Source: Methanobacteriota archaeon
Lineage (GTDB): Bacteria > Myxococcota > UBA727 > JABDBI01
Direction: 5' to 3'
Assembly: GCA_013288705.1 (NCBI GenBank)
Contig: JABDBI010000011.1
Coordinates: forward strand, 2,445-52,619
Length of the DNA: 50,175 bases
Of the stretch, positions 24,112 to 34,431 are shown in pieces; the first letter of the stretch is position 1; the number at the start of each line of letters is the position of its first letter. The notes beneath the pieces are model-generated. The model worked only from the letters and a program-made list of their open reading frames with translations. It was not told where the DNA came from and did not search any database. Position numbers and translations under genes: made by a program.

Positions 24112-24887
24112 GCCACTTCCTCGACGGCGACTGGAATTGGCGCAGGCGCCTTGGGACTCTCCGCTGGCCGAGCTTTTCGAAAATGTTCCACAAACAACGC
24201 TTCCTCGGCTTTAGGCAATACCGCCAAGCGAATGCGGTCGTCGGGATATCGATTGACGATCTTATTGACCAGAAAATTCAGTGCTATGAGCTCATGATCG
24301 CTGCGTCCTAAAGCGTGGTTCTGATCACCAGCCACTTCATCGACCAGCACCATCACACCAGAACGCTCATCTTCCTTGAGCAGCACAGCATTCACGGTAG
24401 CATTTAGGCCAGCTCGCTCAAGGATGGTGCGAACAGCATCCTCCGCCACTTTTCTCTTTTGTTCTGGATCGCTTTTCAAAATGTAATCGAAGCGATCATC
24501 TTCATCAAACTCAAAAACTCTCCGTGCCCCACCCGACGGCTTCGTCGCTGGCGGGGAATTCCTCTCCTGACTCGGAACAGGCGGCACTATCTGCCCAGAG
24601 ACGGTCGGATTGACACCTCCCACAAGGTAGCGCCCAGCGCGCGGCGCATAAGGGTCCTCTCGTCGTCGATTTCTTCGCCCATCGACTGCACCTAAAACTC
24701 CACTTTGCATGTGAGTGGGCGCTATGTCGATGCTGTTTCCTAAATCGTCGGGCAAAAACTGCTCGCGCGACGAAATATCTTTTCGATTTCCAACGTCATC
24801 TGCGGGGACTTTAAACTCCCGAAATGAACGTCGATTACCGATGTTGTCGCCAGGCGCCAAACCGTAGCCCTTGCCAAAGTCTCTCAT
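24108..24887 (-). CDS. Jag/EloR-like KH-domain protein with N-terminal linear repeats
   Basis: 259 residues, 9 bases after yidC, where Jag (KH-R3H RNA-binding) proteins are usually found. Residues about 140-235 form a KH-type domain (VAEDAVRTILERAGLNATVNAVL, GVMVLVDEVAGDQNHALGRSDHELIALNFLVNKIV), close to the Jag KH segment with a variant GxxG loop (LGRS). No R3H motif follows; the protein ends in a Pro/Ala/Glu tail. The first ~55 residues carry three copies of an acidic-G/D-(N/V/L)-GN element (PGDNIGNRRS, ADDVGNRKD, PDDLGNSID). They are followed by a disordered Pro/Arg region. Likely RNA-binding and linked to envelope growth. Confidence 0.75.
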   Translation of the reverse strand: MRDFGKGYGLAPGDNIGNRRSFREFKVPADDVGNRKDISSREQFLPDDLGNSIDIAPTHMQSGVLGAVDGRRNRRREDPYAPRAGRYLVGGVNPTVSGQIVPPVPSQERNSPPATKPSGGARRVFEFDEDDRFDYILKSDPEQKRKVAEDAVRTILERAGLNATVNAVLLKEDERSGVMVLVDEVAGDQNHALGRSDHELIALNFLVNKIVNRYPDDRIRLAVLPKAEEALFVEHFRKARPAESPKAPAPIPVAVEEVA

Positions 24888-24896
24888 GTGGTGTCC

Positions 24897-26573
24897 TTAG
24901 GAGGGATATCTTTGCTTGATGTAAAGTTGCTGACCAATCGTCAAAATATTGTTTGTGAAGATGTATAACGACAATCCTGCTGGCAGCTTGAGCATAATAA
25001 ACGTGAGAAAAATCGGCATCCCCCACATGACATATTTCATCTGTGGCTGATCATCGATTGGAGGCTGAAAGGCCTGCTGAATGAACATACTTGCGCCCAT
25101 GGCGACGGGAAGAACAAAAAAAGGATCCGGCTGCGTGAGGTCAAAAATCCACAAGCCAAAGGGCCGCTGGTAAAGCTCTACCGAGTTCCATAGCATTTGA
25201 TAAAGCGCAAACCACACGGGCATCTGAATCAGCATCGGCAAACAACCAGCCATGGGATTGATGCCTTTTTCTTTGTAGAGCTCCATCTGCTTTTGCCCAA
25301 GCAGTGTGCGATCGTGGCTGTATTTTTGCTGGAGTTCTTTGACATGCGGTGCGATCTTTTTCATTTCCTGCATCGAGACAAAAGACTTTTGTGTCAACGG
25401 AAACGTCAGCAATTTGATGAGCAAGGTCAGTAAAATAATGGCCAAGCCAAAATTACCGACAAAGCGAAAGAGTTGCTCTAAAAGCCACAACATTGGTCGA
25501 CTCAGCACACCAAACCAACCAAAATCCACGTTCTCTTCAAGCTGGCTGTCTGCTTCTTTCAGAAGAGTGAGCTGTTTTGGCCCGTAGTAGCCAGCAAACA
25601 ACAGTGTCTTAGTTTCGCCGGGCATCACTGTCATAGGCTTTTGATGAATGGCGATGAGCGCATAGTTCCCACTTGTCCCATTCGCCGCCAATGAGATGGT
25701 GCACCCTTCGGTACCAACATCGCCTTTTGGTACAAACGCTGTGAGAAAATAGCGTTGATCAAAACCGGCATAAGCAACGGAACCATTGGAGTCGAAAGCA
25801 GATTTGTGCAGATCTTCCACGCTTACACGATGACGCTTATCTGCGACACGACAAACAGAGGCAATCTCTTCCACACCGGGCGTCAAATAGCCACCACTCA
25901 CTTCTTCTTTGCTATGTGTCTTGGCAGCGAGCAAAACGTCGAGCGCAATCTGTCTGACGGCCTTTCCTTCATTGGTGAGCTCAACCGTTTGATCCGTCAA
26001 AAACCGATCGTTGTAAAAATGATACTTGCGCTTCACGCGCACGCCTTCTGGTGTCACACGCTGAAAAATAACGTCGGTGTCGCTTGAAGAAACAAGTTCG
26101 TAGGGCGCTTCTTTGGCTAAAGTCAAATTGACATCACGGGAAGCAATAGCAAAAAGCCCCACGCCCTGAATAAGCTGTTCACTCAAATGAATTGGCTTTT
26201 TATAGCCAGTCAAATCGATGGCGCGAATTTGTGCGCCTTGATTGGTCACTTGTACATTGTAGCCACCCCGCAATGCGACCGTGGTATGTTCCTTTTTCGC
26301 AGCCTTGAGATCAAAACTGAATTGCTTGATTTGTTCCGGTATATTTTCCGGCGTTGCTACAATGTTTTTATTCGCTTCAAGTGCTGCAGCTTTTGGTGCC
26401 TCTTGCACCTTTGGCACAGGATTGCCTGTCGCGACCTGTGCGGGCTCTGGCGCCCGTGGCGGAGCAAAGAACAGGTTAAAGACCATAAGCGTTCCTGTCA
26501 TCAAGATCACAGCAACAAGTAGCCTTTTCATGTCCGGGCCCTGTCCGCCAAGGCCGGTAAAATCATCTGCCAT
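24897..26573 (-). CDS. yidC: Membrane protein insertase YidC
   Basis: 558 residues, inner membrane. It has an N-terminal TM (KRLLVAVILMTGTLMVFNLFF) and a large periplasmic beta domain (about 60-345). The conserved core helices are FVGNFGLAIILLTLLIKLLTFPL, the coiled C1 loop MQEMKKIAPHVKELQQKY, GCLPMLIQMPVWFALYQML and the C-terminal FIMLKLPAGLSLYIFTNNILTIGQQ. The ATG at 26573 has AGAGG 9 bases upstream; an ATG at 26531, directly before KRLLVAV, is an equally conventional start. It lies in a minus-strand run below gyrB and is followed by the KH protein, as in many genomes. rpmH and rnpA are not present. Confidence 0.97.
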   Translation of the reverse strand: MADDFTGLGGQGPDMKRLLVAVILMTGTLMVFNLFFAPPRAPEPAQVATGNPVPKVQEAPKAAALEANKNIVATPENIPEQIKQFSFDLKAAKKEHTTVALRGGYNVQVTNQGAQIRAIDLTGYKKPIHLSEQLIQGVGLFAIASRDVNLTLAKEAPYELVSSSDTDVIFQRVTPEGVRVKRKYHFYNDRFLTDQTVELTNEGKAVRQIALDVLLAAKTHSKEEVSGGYLTPGVEEIASVCRVADKRHRVSVEDLHKSAFDSNGSVAYAGFDQRYFLTAFVPKGDVGTEGCTISLAANGTSGNYALIAIHQKPMTVMPGETKTLLFAGYYGPKQLTLLKEADSQLEENVDFGWFGVLSRPMLWLLEQLFRFVGNFGLAIILLTLLIKLLTFPLTQKSFVSMQEMKKIAPHVKELQQKYSHDRTLLGQKQMELYKEKGINPMAGCLPMLIQMPVWFALYQMLWNSVELYQRPFGLWIFDLTQPDPFFVLPVAMGASMFIQQAFQPPIDDQPQMKYVMWGMPIFLTFIMLKLPAGLSLYIFTNNILTIGQQLYIKQRYPS

Positions 26574-26589
26574 GAGATATGCCTCTTTC

Positions 26590-27021
26590 TTAAACTTTCG
26601 GTTTTCTTCTCAACATTAATCCGGGCGATCGCACTTCCAACGTTCCTGTCCCACGCGCGCTCGGGTCATGCGCTAAAGAACCTCGCCAAACTTCAAAACC
26701 GCGCAAACAATCTATGCAAAGCCAGGTTTCATCGTCTTGCTTTTTTGCTTTTTCCGGCAAGGCAAAAACCGTGCCGCACTGGCCGCACTTGGCCTCCAGC
26801 GCAGGCACTGGAATATGTACACTTGGCTCAAAGGCCAGCAATAGGCCCTTAGCACATTCCCGACAGAATACGCCCTTACCACTCTTTGGGCGTGCAGCAA
26901 TGAAATCTTCACTGCCACATTTTTCGCAAGTAACGCGCTTACAAATACGCGTTCCATGCGTATTCCTTGCGCCGCCGATCACCGTTGGCTCGCGTTTCTT
27001 TTTCGAAAAACCTGTACCCAT
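26590..27021 (-). CDS. Zinc-ribbon protein with three or more CxxC motifs
   Basis: 143 residues from the ATG at 27021, with a GTG immediately upstream. Cys pairs occur as CEKCGS, CRECAKG, CGQCGT and CIDCLRG, making two probable zinc ribbons. The N terminus is basic (GFSKKKREPTVIGGARNTHGTRICKR), suggesting nucleic-acid contact. The pattern recalls CxxC-x(n)-CxxC ribbon domains found in small RNA- or DNA-binding proteins. I do not recognise a named family. It is located between the secreted protein and yidC with short gaps (13-17 bases), so it is in the same operon. Confidence 0.78.
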   Translation of the reverse strand: MGTGFSKKKREPTVIGGARNTHGTRICKRVTCEKCGSEDFIAARPKSGKGVFCRECAKGLLLAFEPSVHIPVPALEAKCGQCGTVFALPEKAKKQDDETWLCIDCLRGFEVWRGSLAHDPSARGTGTLEVRSPGLMLRRKPKV

Positions 27022-27037
27022 CACAAATCCAAATTCA

Positions 27038-27628
27038 TTACGTCAATTTTGGGGGCGATTTCTTTTTCTTCACTGGCCCCGGCTTCGCCTTTTCTTTACT
27101 CGGGGTGGCAAACTTAAGCGTTGAATAAGCTTTCTTTAATGCGCTTTGATACGCGTCACACGTAGCAGACCCGCATTCAACTTTAATCTTGTACAACTTG
27201 TCTTGCACGACTACATCGAAAAATTGGACTTGAATAGTGAGTTGTACATTTTTGAATTCGCTATAGGCAAAAACCTGCAAAATTGCTTCTCGGCCATCTA
27301 CGGTCTTTTTTTCTCGGGTGAGTTGCCGGAAATTCGGCCGCTTTTCGTAATCTTCTAATTGGTTGAGCGCGACAATAGGTAAAGTCGTATCTTTTCCAAG
27401 GGTTGCCACTTCTATGACCATGGTGAGTGAATCAGATAGGTTTCCGGTACAATCGATGTTGTCACCACTTGCTTCACAATCCAGTTCTGGGGCCAATTGA
27501 AATTCAAAACGCCCCTTGGGGTCTTTATAAGTGCTTGGCCCACTGCTTGGAAATGGCAAAAAGTTCGGTGCTTGAGCCAAACAGAATGTTGGTATCATCC
27601 AAAGTACAACCATCCGAACTGCAAACAT
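27038..27628 (-). CDS. Secreted protein of unknown function, possible PsbP/DUF1795-like fold
   Basis: 196 residues. The signal peptide MFAVRMVVLWMIPTFCLAQA is followed by a ~140-residue domain. Its pattern (KGRFEFQLAPELDCEA, LTREKKTVDGREAILQVFAY, YKIKVECGSATCDAYQSALKKAYSTLKF) resembles PsbP/DUF1795-type periplasmic proteins. The Lys/Pro-rich tail KEKAKPGPVKKKKSPP is unusual. Two cysteine pairs could form disulfides. A strong ribosome site GGAGGG precedes the ATG. It lies 17 bases after gyrB, an odd partner, so the pairing probably reflects shared transcription rather than function. Confidence 0.72.
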   Translation of the reverse strand: MFAVRMVVLWMIPTFCLAQAPNFLPFPSSGPSTYKDPKGRFEFQLAPELDCEASGDNIDCTGNLSDSLTMVIEVATLGKDTTLPIVALNQLEDYEKRPNFRQLTREKKTVDGREAILQVFAYSEFKNVQLTIQVQFFDVVVQDKLYKIKVECGSATCDAYQSALKKAYSTLKFATPSKEKAKPGPVKKKKSPPKLT

Positions 27629-27645
27629 GACGCCCTCCGAAATCG

Positions 27646-30153
<2,508 letters not shown>

Positions 30154-30258
30154 TTAGCATGGAAAATCCACCCAGCGAAGACTTACTCTGCGGGCATTTG
30201 ACCAATTTCTGCTGGCGTGTCATGAGCAACGCCTAATCTATTTAGTAATGGGGCTCTC

Positions 30259-30663
30259 ATGCGCATTTGGATACCACTATGGATGTGTGTGTTGCTATTA
30301 GGCAACACCGGGTGTCCGCCGGCGCAAGCTCGCCTCGAAGATTCGGTGGAGGCGGCGCATCATGACCACCACGACCACTCACATGACGATCTCCATGATC
30401 ACCTTGCATCTGGGCATACACATGGCGGAAGCCTAAAGGTTGGCACTGTCGTTTCTGTCGGTGTGGGACTCCTTTGTGCACACTTCTTTTCTGAGTGGAA
30501 AACCCTTCCCTGGGGCCTTTTGGCAGCTCACGTCTTCTACCAATATCTGAATGGTAGCGCTGAAGAAGCAGTCAGCCATCTCGCCACGCATCTCTGGTAC
30601 GACTTAACCTTCGGAAAATTGGTGCCACACGGAGGTGGACATGGGCATGGTCATCGTCATTAG
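30259..30663 (+). CDS. His-rich exported small protein, probable metal binder
   Basis: 134 residues. The signal peptide runs MRIWIPLWMCVLLLGNTG to a likely AQA-R cleavage site; the Cys at 19 does not give a standard lipobox. The mature N terminus is a His/Asp cluster (HHDHHDHSHDDLHDH), followed by a moderately hydrophobic region that could form one or two membrane helices (VGTVVSVGVGLLCAHFF, LPWGLLAAHVFYQYL). A second His cluster, HGGGHGHGHRH, ends the protein. This composition suggests Ni, Zn or Cu binding. It is divergent from gyrB. The stop overlaps the uvrD stop by four bases on the other strand. No metal transporter is nearby. Family not recognised. Confidence 0.8.
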   Translation: MRIWIPLWMCVLLLGNTGCPPAQARLEDSVEAAHHDHHDHSHDDLHDHLASGHTHGGSLKVGTVVSVGVGLLCAHFFSEWKTLPWGLLAAHVFYQYLNGSAEEAVSHLATHLWYDLTFGKLVPHGGGHGHGHRH

Positions 30664-32879
30664 GCCACCCGCAGATGCCGTGCGATAATAGTTCGCTTTT
30701 TGCCATCCATGTCAAACCGCACCAGCGCCCGTAGCAGTCTGCCACTTCCTTGCTGATCGAGCACAACTCCGCCGCCAAAGGCGCCATGCCATACCCGAGC
30801 GCCAATGCTTAATCGACTTGGCGGCTCCGCAGAATCAAGAAACGCCGGATCGGGTTCAAAGCCCTCATATTGCGGTGCCTGTTGCGTTGATTGCATCGGC
30901 GTATAAGATTCATAGGTGCGCGCCACCGGCAAGTCACCCTCGACAACATCCCGCGGCAGCTCGCGCAAAAATCTGCTCGGCACACGCCCCTTCACACTGC
31001 CGCGAATCATCCGTCGCTGTACATAGGTGATAAACAAACGTTTGCGCGCCCGCGTCATCCCCACGTAGGCAAGTCGGCGCTCTTCTTCAAGCTGGTTTGG
31101 ATCCGCACCCTCTTCGAGCGCACGCGCATGTGGGAATCCGTATTCTTCTAAACCCACCATATAGACGGTATCAAACTCAAGACCCTTGGCAGCGTGCAAC
31201 GTCATCAGAGTCACTGCGCCATTGCTTTCATTTTCGCCCACTTCATCGCTGCTACTCAAAAGCGCAGCAGCTTCAAGAAAGCTCTGAGCATTGGCATCCG
31301 CGTTTGCAAGCTGTGCATCTTCTACGTGCTGTTTGGCAGCGGCCAATAATTGGCTCAAGTTCTCAAGCCTATCATCGGCTTCTTCTGTGTTCTCTGCCTG
31401 CAGCATCTGCGCCACGCCACTCACATCAATTGCCAAGGCTATGGCTTCATCGGCGGTGGTTTCTGAAGCAGCTGCTTTTTGGCCCAGATCTGCAATATGC
31501 CCGGCAAACTCTACAACCTTTTTGCACGTCCGCGGTGCAATGCCTGCTTCTTGCAGGAGCTCCGGACGACGCAGCACTTCCATCAGCGATACCGTGTGCT
31601 TTCTGGCAATATCCAACGCCTTTTTAACGCTGGTATCGCCCACCCCACGCGAGACAGCAGCAAGACTGCGCTGTAGATCAATATCGCTCTTTGGATTGAG
31701 CGCCACACGCAACGTCGCCAGTACGTCTTTCACTTCTTTGCGATCGTAAAACTTCACACCGCCAATCAAACGATAGGGCATGCGAATTTGCCGGAGCGAG
31801 TCTTCGAACGGCCTCGACATGGCATTGGTGCGCATCAAAATCGCAAAGTCGTCAAGTGATCGACCGCGCACCAGCTCTTCTTCGATCATATGGATGATCT
31901 GCTGCGCTTCCCGACGATCGTTGAAAAGCTGCATCACCCGCACGGCTTCGCCTGAACCACGTACCGCGATCAGATTTTTGCCAATGCGTCCCTGATTTTT
32001 CGCAATGACACCATTTGCAGCCGTCAGAATTTCTCTTGTGGAGCGATAATTTTCTTCCAAGCGAATTAGTTTTACGTTCGGTAATTTATCAAGAAACTGC
32101 TGCATGTTGCCAGCGTTGGCGCCGCGCCAACTATAAATCGATTGGTCATCGTCACCCACAATTGCAATGGTCTCGGCTCCTCGAGCAAGTGCGAGCACGA
32201 TCTGCGCTTGTACACTGTTGGTGTCTTGGTATTCATCGACCAAAATGTGCCGATATTGGTTATGCAGATAGGCAAGCCCCTCTTCATGTTCGGTGAGCTC
32301 ACGCCATTTTAATAAGAGTCCGTTAAAATCGACGGCTCCGATTTCTTGCATGCCTTGAAGATAGAGATGATAAAGCTCAACAGCTTTCCCGATTTTTGGG
32401 TCATACGTCGATGGCACATCCTTTGGCAAAATCCCCTCATTTCGCCAACTGTCAATTTGCGCCAGGAACGGCCCAACGTGATCACGAGATAGATTCAAGC
32501 GCTGTGATGCAATTTGCTTTAACAAACGCTCGCTGTCATCTTGATCATAAATCAGAAACGATGATGGCACATCGACCAATGGCCCAAGCTTACGCAAAAT
32601 TCGAGCAGCCAAACCGTGAAATGTACCAAGCTGCACATATCTACCAAGACCGGGCAACAGAACTTCTACCCGCGCGCGCATCTCCATTGCGGCTTTGTTG
32701 GTGAAAGTGACGCCGAGGATTTGGTTCGGCTGTGCGCCCCGCTGCTCAATCAAGTAGGCAATTCGGTAGGTAATGACACGTGTTTTTCCAGTACCGGCAC
32801 CAGCTAGAATACACACAGGCCGATCAATTGTCGTCACCGCCTCGAGTTGCGCTGAATTAAGGTACTGACTGTTATGCAT
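30660..32879 (-). CDS. UvrD/PcrA-family DNA helicase
   Basis: Superfamily 1A 3'-5' helicase, 739 residues. Motifs: Q-motif LNSAQLEAV, I AGAGTGKT (near 27-34), Ia TFTNKAAMEM, II VDEYQDTN, III VGDDDQSIYSWRGAN, IV RLEENYRS, V TLMTLHAAKGLEFD, VI RRLAYVGMTRARKRL. The C-terminal ~60 residues form the basic Tudor-like domain that contacts RNA polymerase in PcrA/UvrD (GARVWHGAFGGGVVLDQQG). It starts two bases after gspN, so it is the last gene of the T2SS operon although its role is DNA repair and replication. UvrD and PcrA cannot be separated here. Confidence 0.96.
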   Translation of the reverse strand: MHNSQYLNSAQLEAVTTIDRPVCILAGAGTGKTRVITYRIAYLIEQRGAQPNQILGVTFTNKAAMEMRARVEVLLPGLGRYVQLGTFHGLAARILRKLGPLVDVPSSFLIYDQDDSERLLKQIASQRLNLSRDHVGPFLAQIDSWRNEGILPKDVPSTYDPKIGKAVELYHLYLQGMQEIGAVDFNGLLLKWRELTEHEEGLAYLHNQYRHILVDEYQDTNSVQAQIVLALARGAETIAIVGDDDQSIYSWRGANAGNMQQFLDKLPNVKLIRLEENYRSTREILTAANGVIAKNQGRIGKNLIAVRGSGEAVRVMQLFNDRREAQQIIHMIEEELVRGRSLDDFAILMRTNAMSRPFEDSLRQIRMPYRLIGGVKFYDRKEVKDVLATLRVALNPKSDIDLQRSLAAVSRGVGDTSVKKALDIARKHTVSLMEVLRRPELLQEAGIAPRTCKKVVEFAGHIADLGQKAAASETTADEAIALAIDVSGVAQMLQAENTEEADDRLENLSQLLAAAKQHVEDAQLANADANAQSFLEAAALLSSSDEVGENESNGAVTLMTLHAAKGLEFDTVYMVGLEEYGFPHARALEEGADPNQLEEERRLAYVGMTRARKRLFITYVQRRMIRGSVKGRVPSRFLRELPRDVVEGDLPVARTYESYTPMQSTQQAPQYEGFEPDPAFLDSAEPPSRLSIGARVWHGAFGGGVVLDQQGSGRLLRALVRFDMDGKKRTIIARHLRVA

Positions 32880-32881
32880 GG

Positions 32882-33865
32882 CTATTTCGCAGGCTTCCCA
32901 AATTTGGGCGTTGGATTCTCGAGTGTTCCACTCAGGGAAAACATGTATCGCCCGTCTGGTGTCTTCGCTGCCTTCAATTGGGGAATAAAATCCGCCATGC
33001 TCTTAAGCGCTGGATTGGCATCTAGAAATTTGGGCGCTATGCGAAACCAACCATCTCCAATCAAACGACTTCGCCATACGTCTTGGTGCAAATCGACGCC
33101 TATGTTCGCGTCCAATTCAATATCGCCACCACTGAGCTTGAGCTGCTTGGTTTTTGCTCTACCCTTGGTCACATCAATCACACCGTCAAAGTTGCCCACC
33201 AGGATTTTTGGCACCGTGATACCACCCACCATCCCGGGTACGGGAAGCGGAAGTTGCCCTGGGCCCACTGCCATGCCTTTTAGGTGAAGTGCAAAGTCTC
33301 CGTCGCTTGGATCAGTCGGATCGCTTCCGAAGTGCAAATCTGTATCGAGATTGACGAGACCTTTAATGGGCAAACCACCGCTACCTGCTGCTTTCGTCAA
33401 ACGCCCAAGGTCGAGATCGTCGATGACCAACACAAGGTCTGAGAGCGCACTCTTCTTCGATAATTGCACACCGCCGTAAATTCTGCCGCCATAAAGTTTT
33501 GAATCAAATTCAATCTTCTGCAAACCACGCAGAGCAGCAAAAATACCTAAGCGAATTTTGAGATTTTCCAATTCCCACAGGGCCCCAGGCCGGCCATCTT
33601 GACCCGGCAAACGGAAACTCACCTGGTCAAGTCGCACCCCTGATAAATGCCAAACACTCAGCGATCCGATCGATACCTTCGGTGGCGCAGCCGCAGGATG
33701 TGGGCTGCTTTTTTGCAGCGCTTCTTCGATTTGCTGGACAACAAACCCGCGCATGATGTCGATGGGAAACGTCCAATATAAGCAAAGAGAAAACATGAAA
33801 AGGAAAAACAAGGGATAAAGCGCCCAACGAAATTTATGTAACATTCTCAAAACAAATTCTTTCAT
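32882..33865 (-). CDS. gspN: Type II secretion system protein GspN
   Basis: 327 residues from the ATG at 33865, which overlaps the gspM stop as ATGA; a longer start at 33880 is less likely. One N-terminal transmembrane helix (FRWALYPLFFLFMFSLCLYWTF) is followed by a periplasmic, beta-rich AsmA/GspN-like domain (IGSLSVWHLSGVRLDQVSFRLPG, FDSKLYGGRIYGGV, LSGGDIELDANIGVDL). GspN is optional in T2SS and is typical of deltaproteobacterial operons. Its precise role is not established. Last gsp gene of the operon. Confidence 0.88.
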   Translation of the reverse strand: MKEFVLRMLHKFRWALYPLFFLFMFSLCLYWTFPIDIMRGFVVQQIEEALQKSSPHPAAAPPKVSIGSLSVWHLSGVRLDQVSFRLPGQDGRPGALWELENLKIRLGIFAALRGLQKIEFDSKLYGGRIYGGVQLSKKSALSDLVLVIDDLDLGRLTKAAGSGGLPIKGLVNLDTDLHFGSDPTDPSDGDFALHLKGMAVGPGQLPLPVPGMVGGITVPKILVGNFDGVIDVTKGRAKTKQLKLSGGDIELDANIGVDLHQDVWRSRLIGDGWFRIAPKFLDANPALKSMADFIPQLKAAKTPDGRYMFSLSGTLENPTPKFGKPAK

Positions 33866-34428
33866 CACGATGTCTTCCAAGTTGCCACGGTCATCTGTAC
33901 ATCGAGCAAATCGGGCGTATCAAAACGCGCCTTAACTTTCAGCTGCTTGACTTTCACCACACTTCCCGAAGCACTGTCTTCGACGGCTTCCAAAAAAGCT
34001 GTCAATTTATCGATGGAAATCTGTTTGAGTGTGACCACCACATCCGATTCCACAAGTCTTGATCCTGCGATCGGCGTTCTATGCTCATTCAAATCGAATA
34101 ATGTGAGACCGAGCCTCGTCGATACACTCTGCAAAAAGGAAAAAAGCGAAATGGGGTTGGTGCGAAACCGCATCTCTTCAGCTTCTTGTTTTGCTTTGGC
34201 CTGCCGGTAGACATCTTGCAGAGATGTGATCTCGACGAGTTGCTTTTTTGCGACTTCGATCTCCGCCCGCCTAGCATCCAAGCGCTGACTCACCCCAAAG
34301 AAAACAGCGATCACGATCAGACACACACCAACGCTCACCAATATGGTCAGCATCTTTCTCTCGCGCTCGCTGAGGCGTTCAGTCACTGCACCGAGCTTAT
34401 CCGTCAAGCTTTGAAATAACTTGGCCAT
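33865..34428 (-). CDS. gspM: Type II secretion system protein GspM
   Basis: 187 residues. A cytosolic amphipathic N terminus is followed by one transmembrane helix (TILVSVGVCLIVIAVFFGV, about 28-46), a short coiled coil (LDARRAEIEVAKKQLVEI) and a periplasmic ferredoxin-like domain (about 95-185, SFLQSVSTRLGLTLFDL). This is the bitopic layout of GspM, which binds GspL. Sequence conservation is low in this family, so the call rests on topology and position between gspL and gspN. The gap to gspL is 3 bases. Confidence 0.87.
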   Translation of the reverse strand: MAKLFQSLTDKLGAVTERLSERERKMLTILVSVGVCLIVIAVFFGVSQRLDARRAEIEVAKKQLVEITSLQDVYRQAKAKQEAEEMRFRTNPISLFSFLQSVSTRLGLTLFDLNEHRTPIAGSRLVESDVVVTLKQISIDKLTAFLEAVEDSASGSVVKVKQLKVKARFDTPDLLDVQMTVATWKTS

Positions 34429-34431
34429 TGC

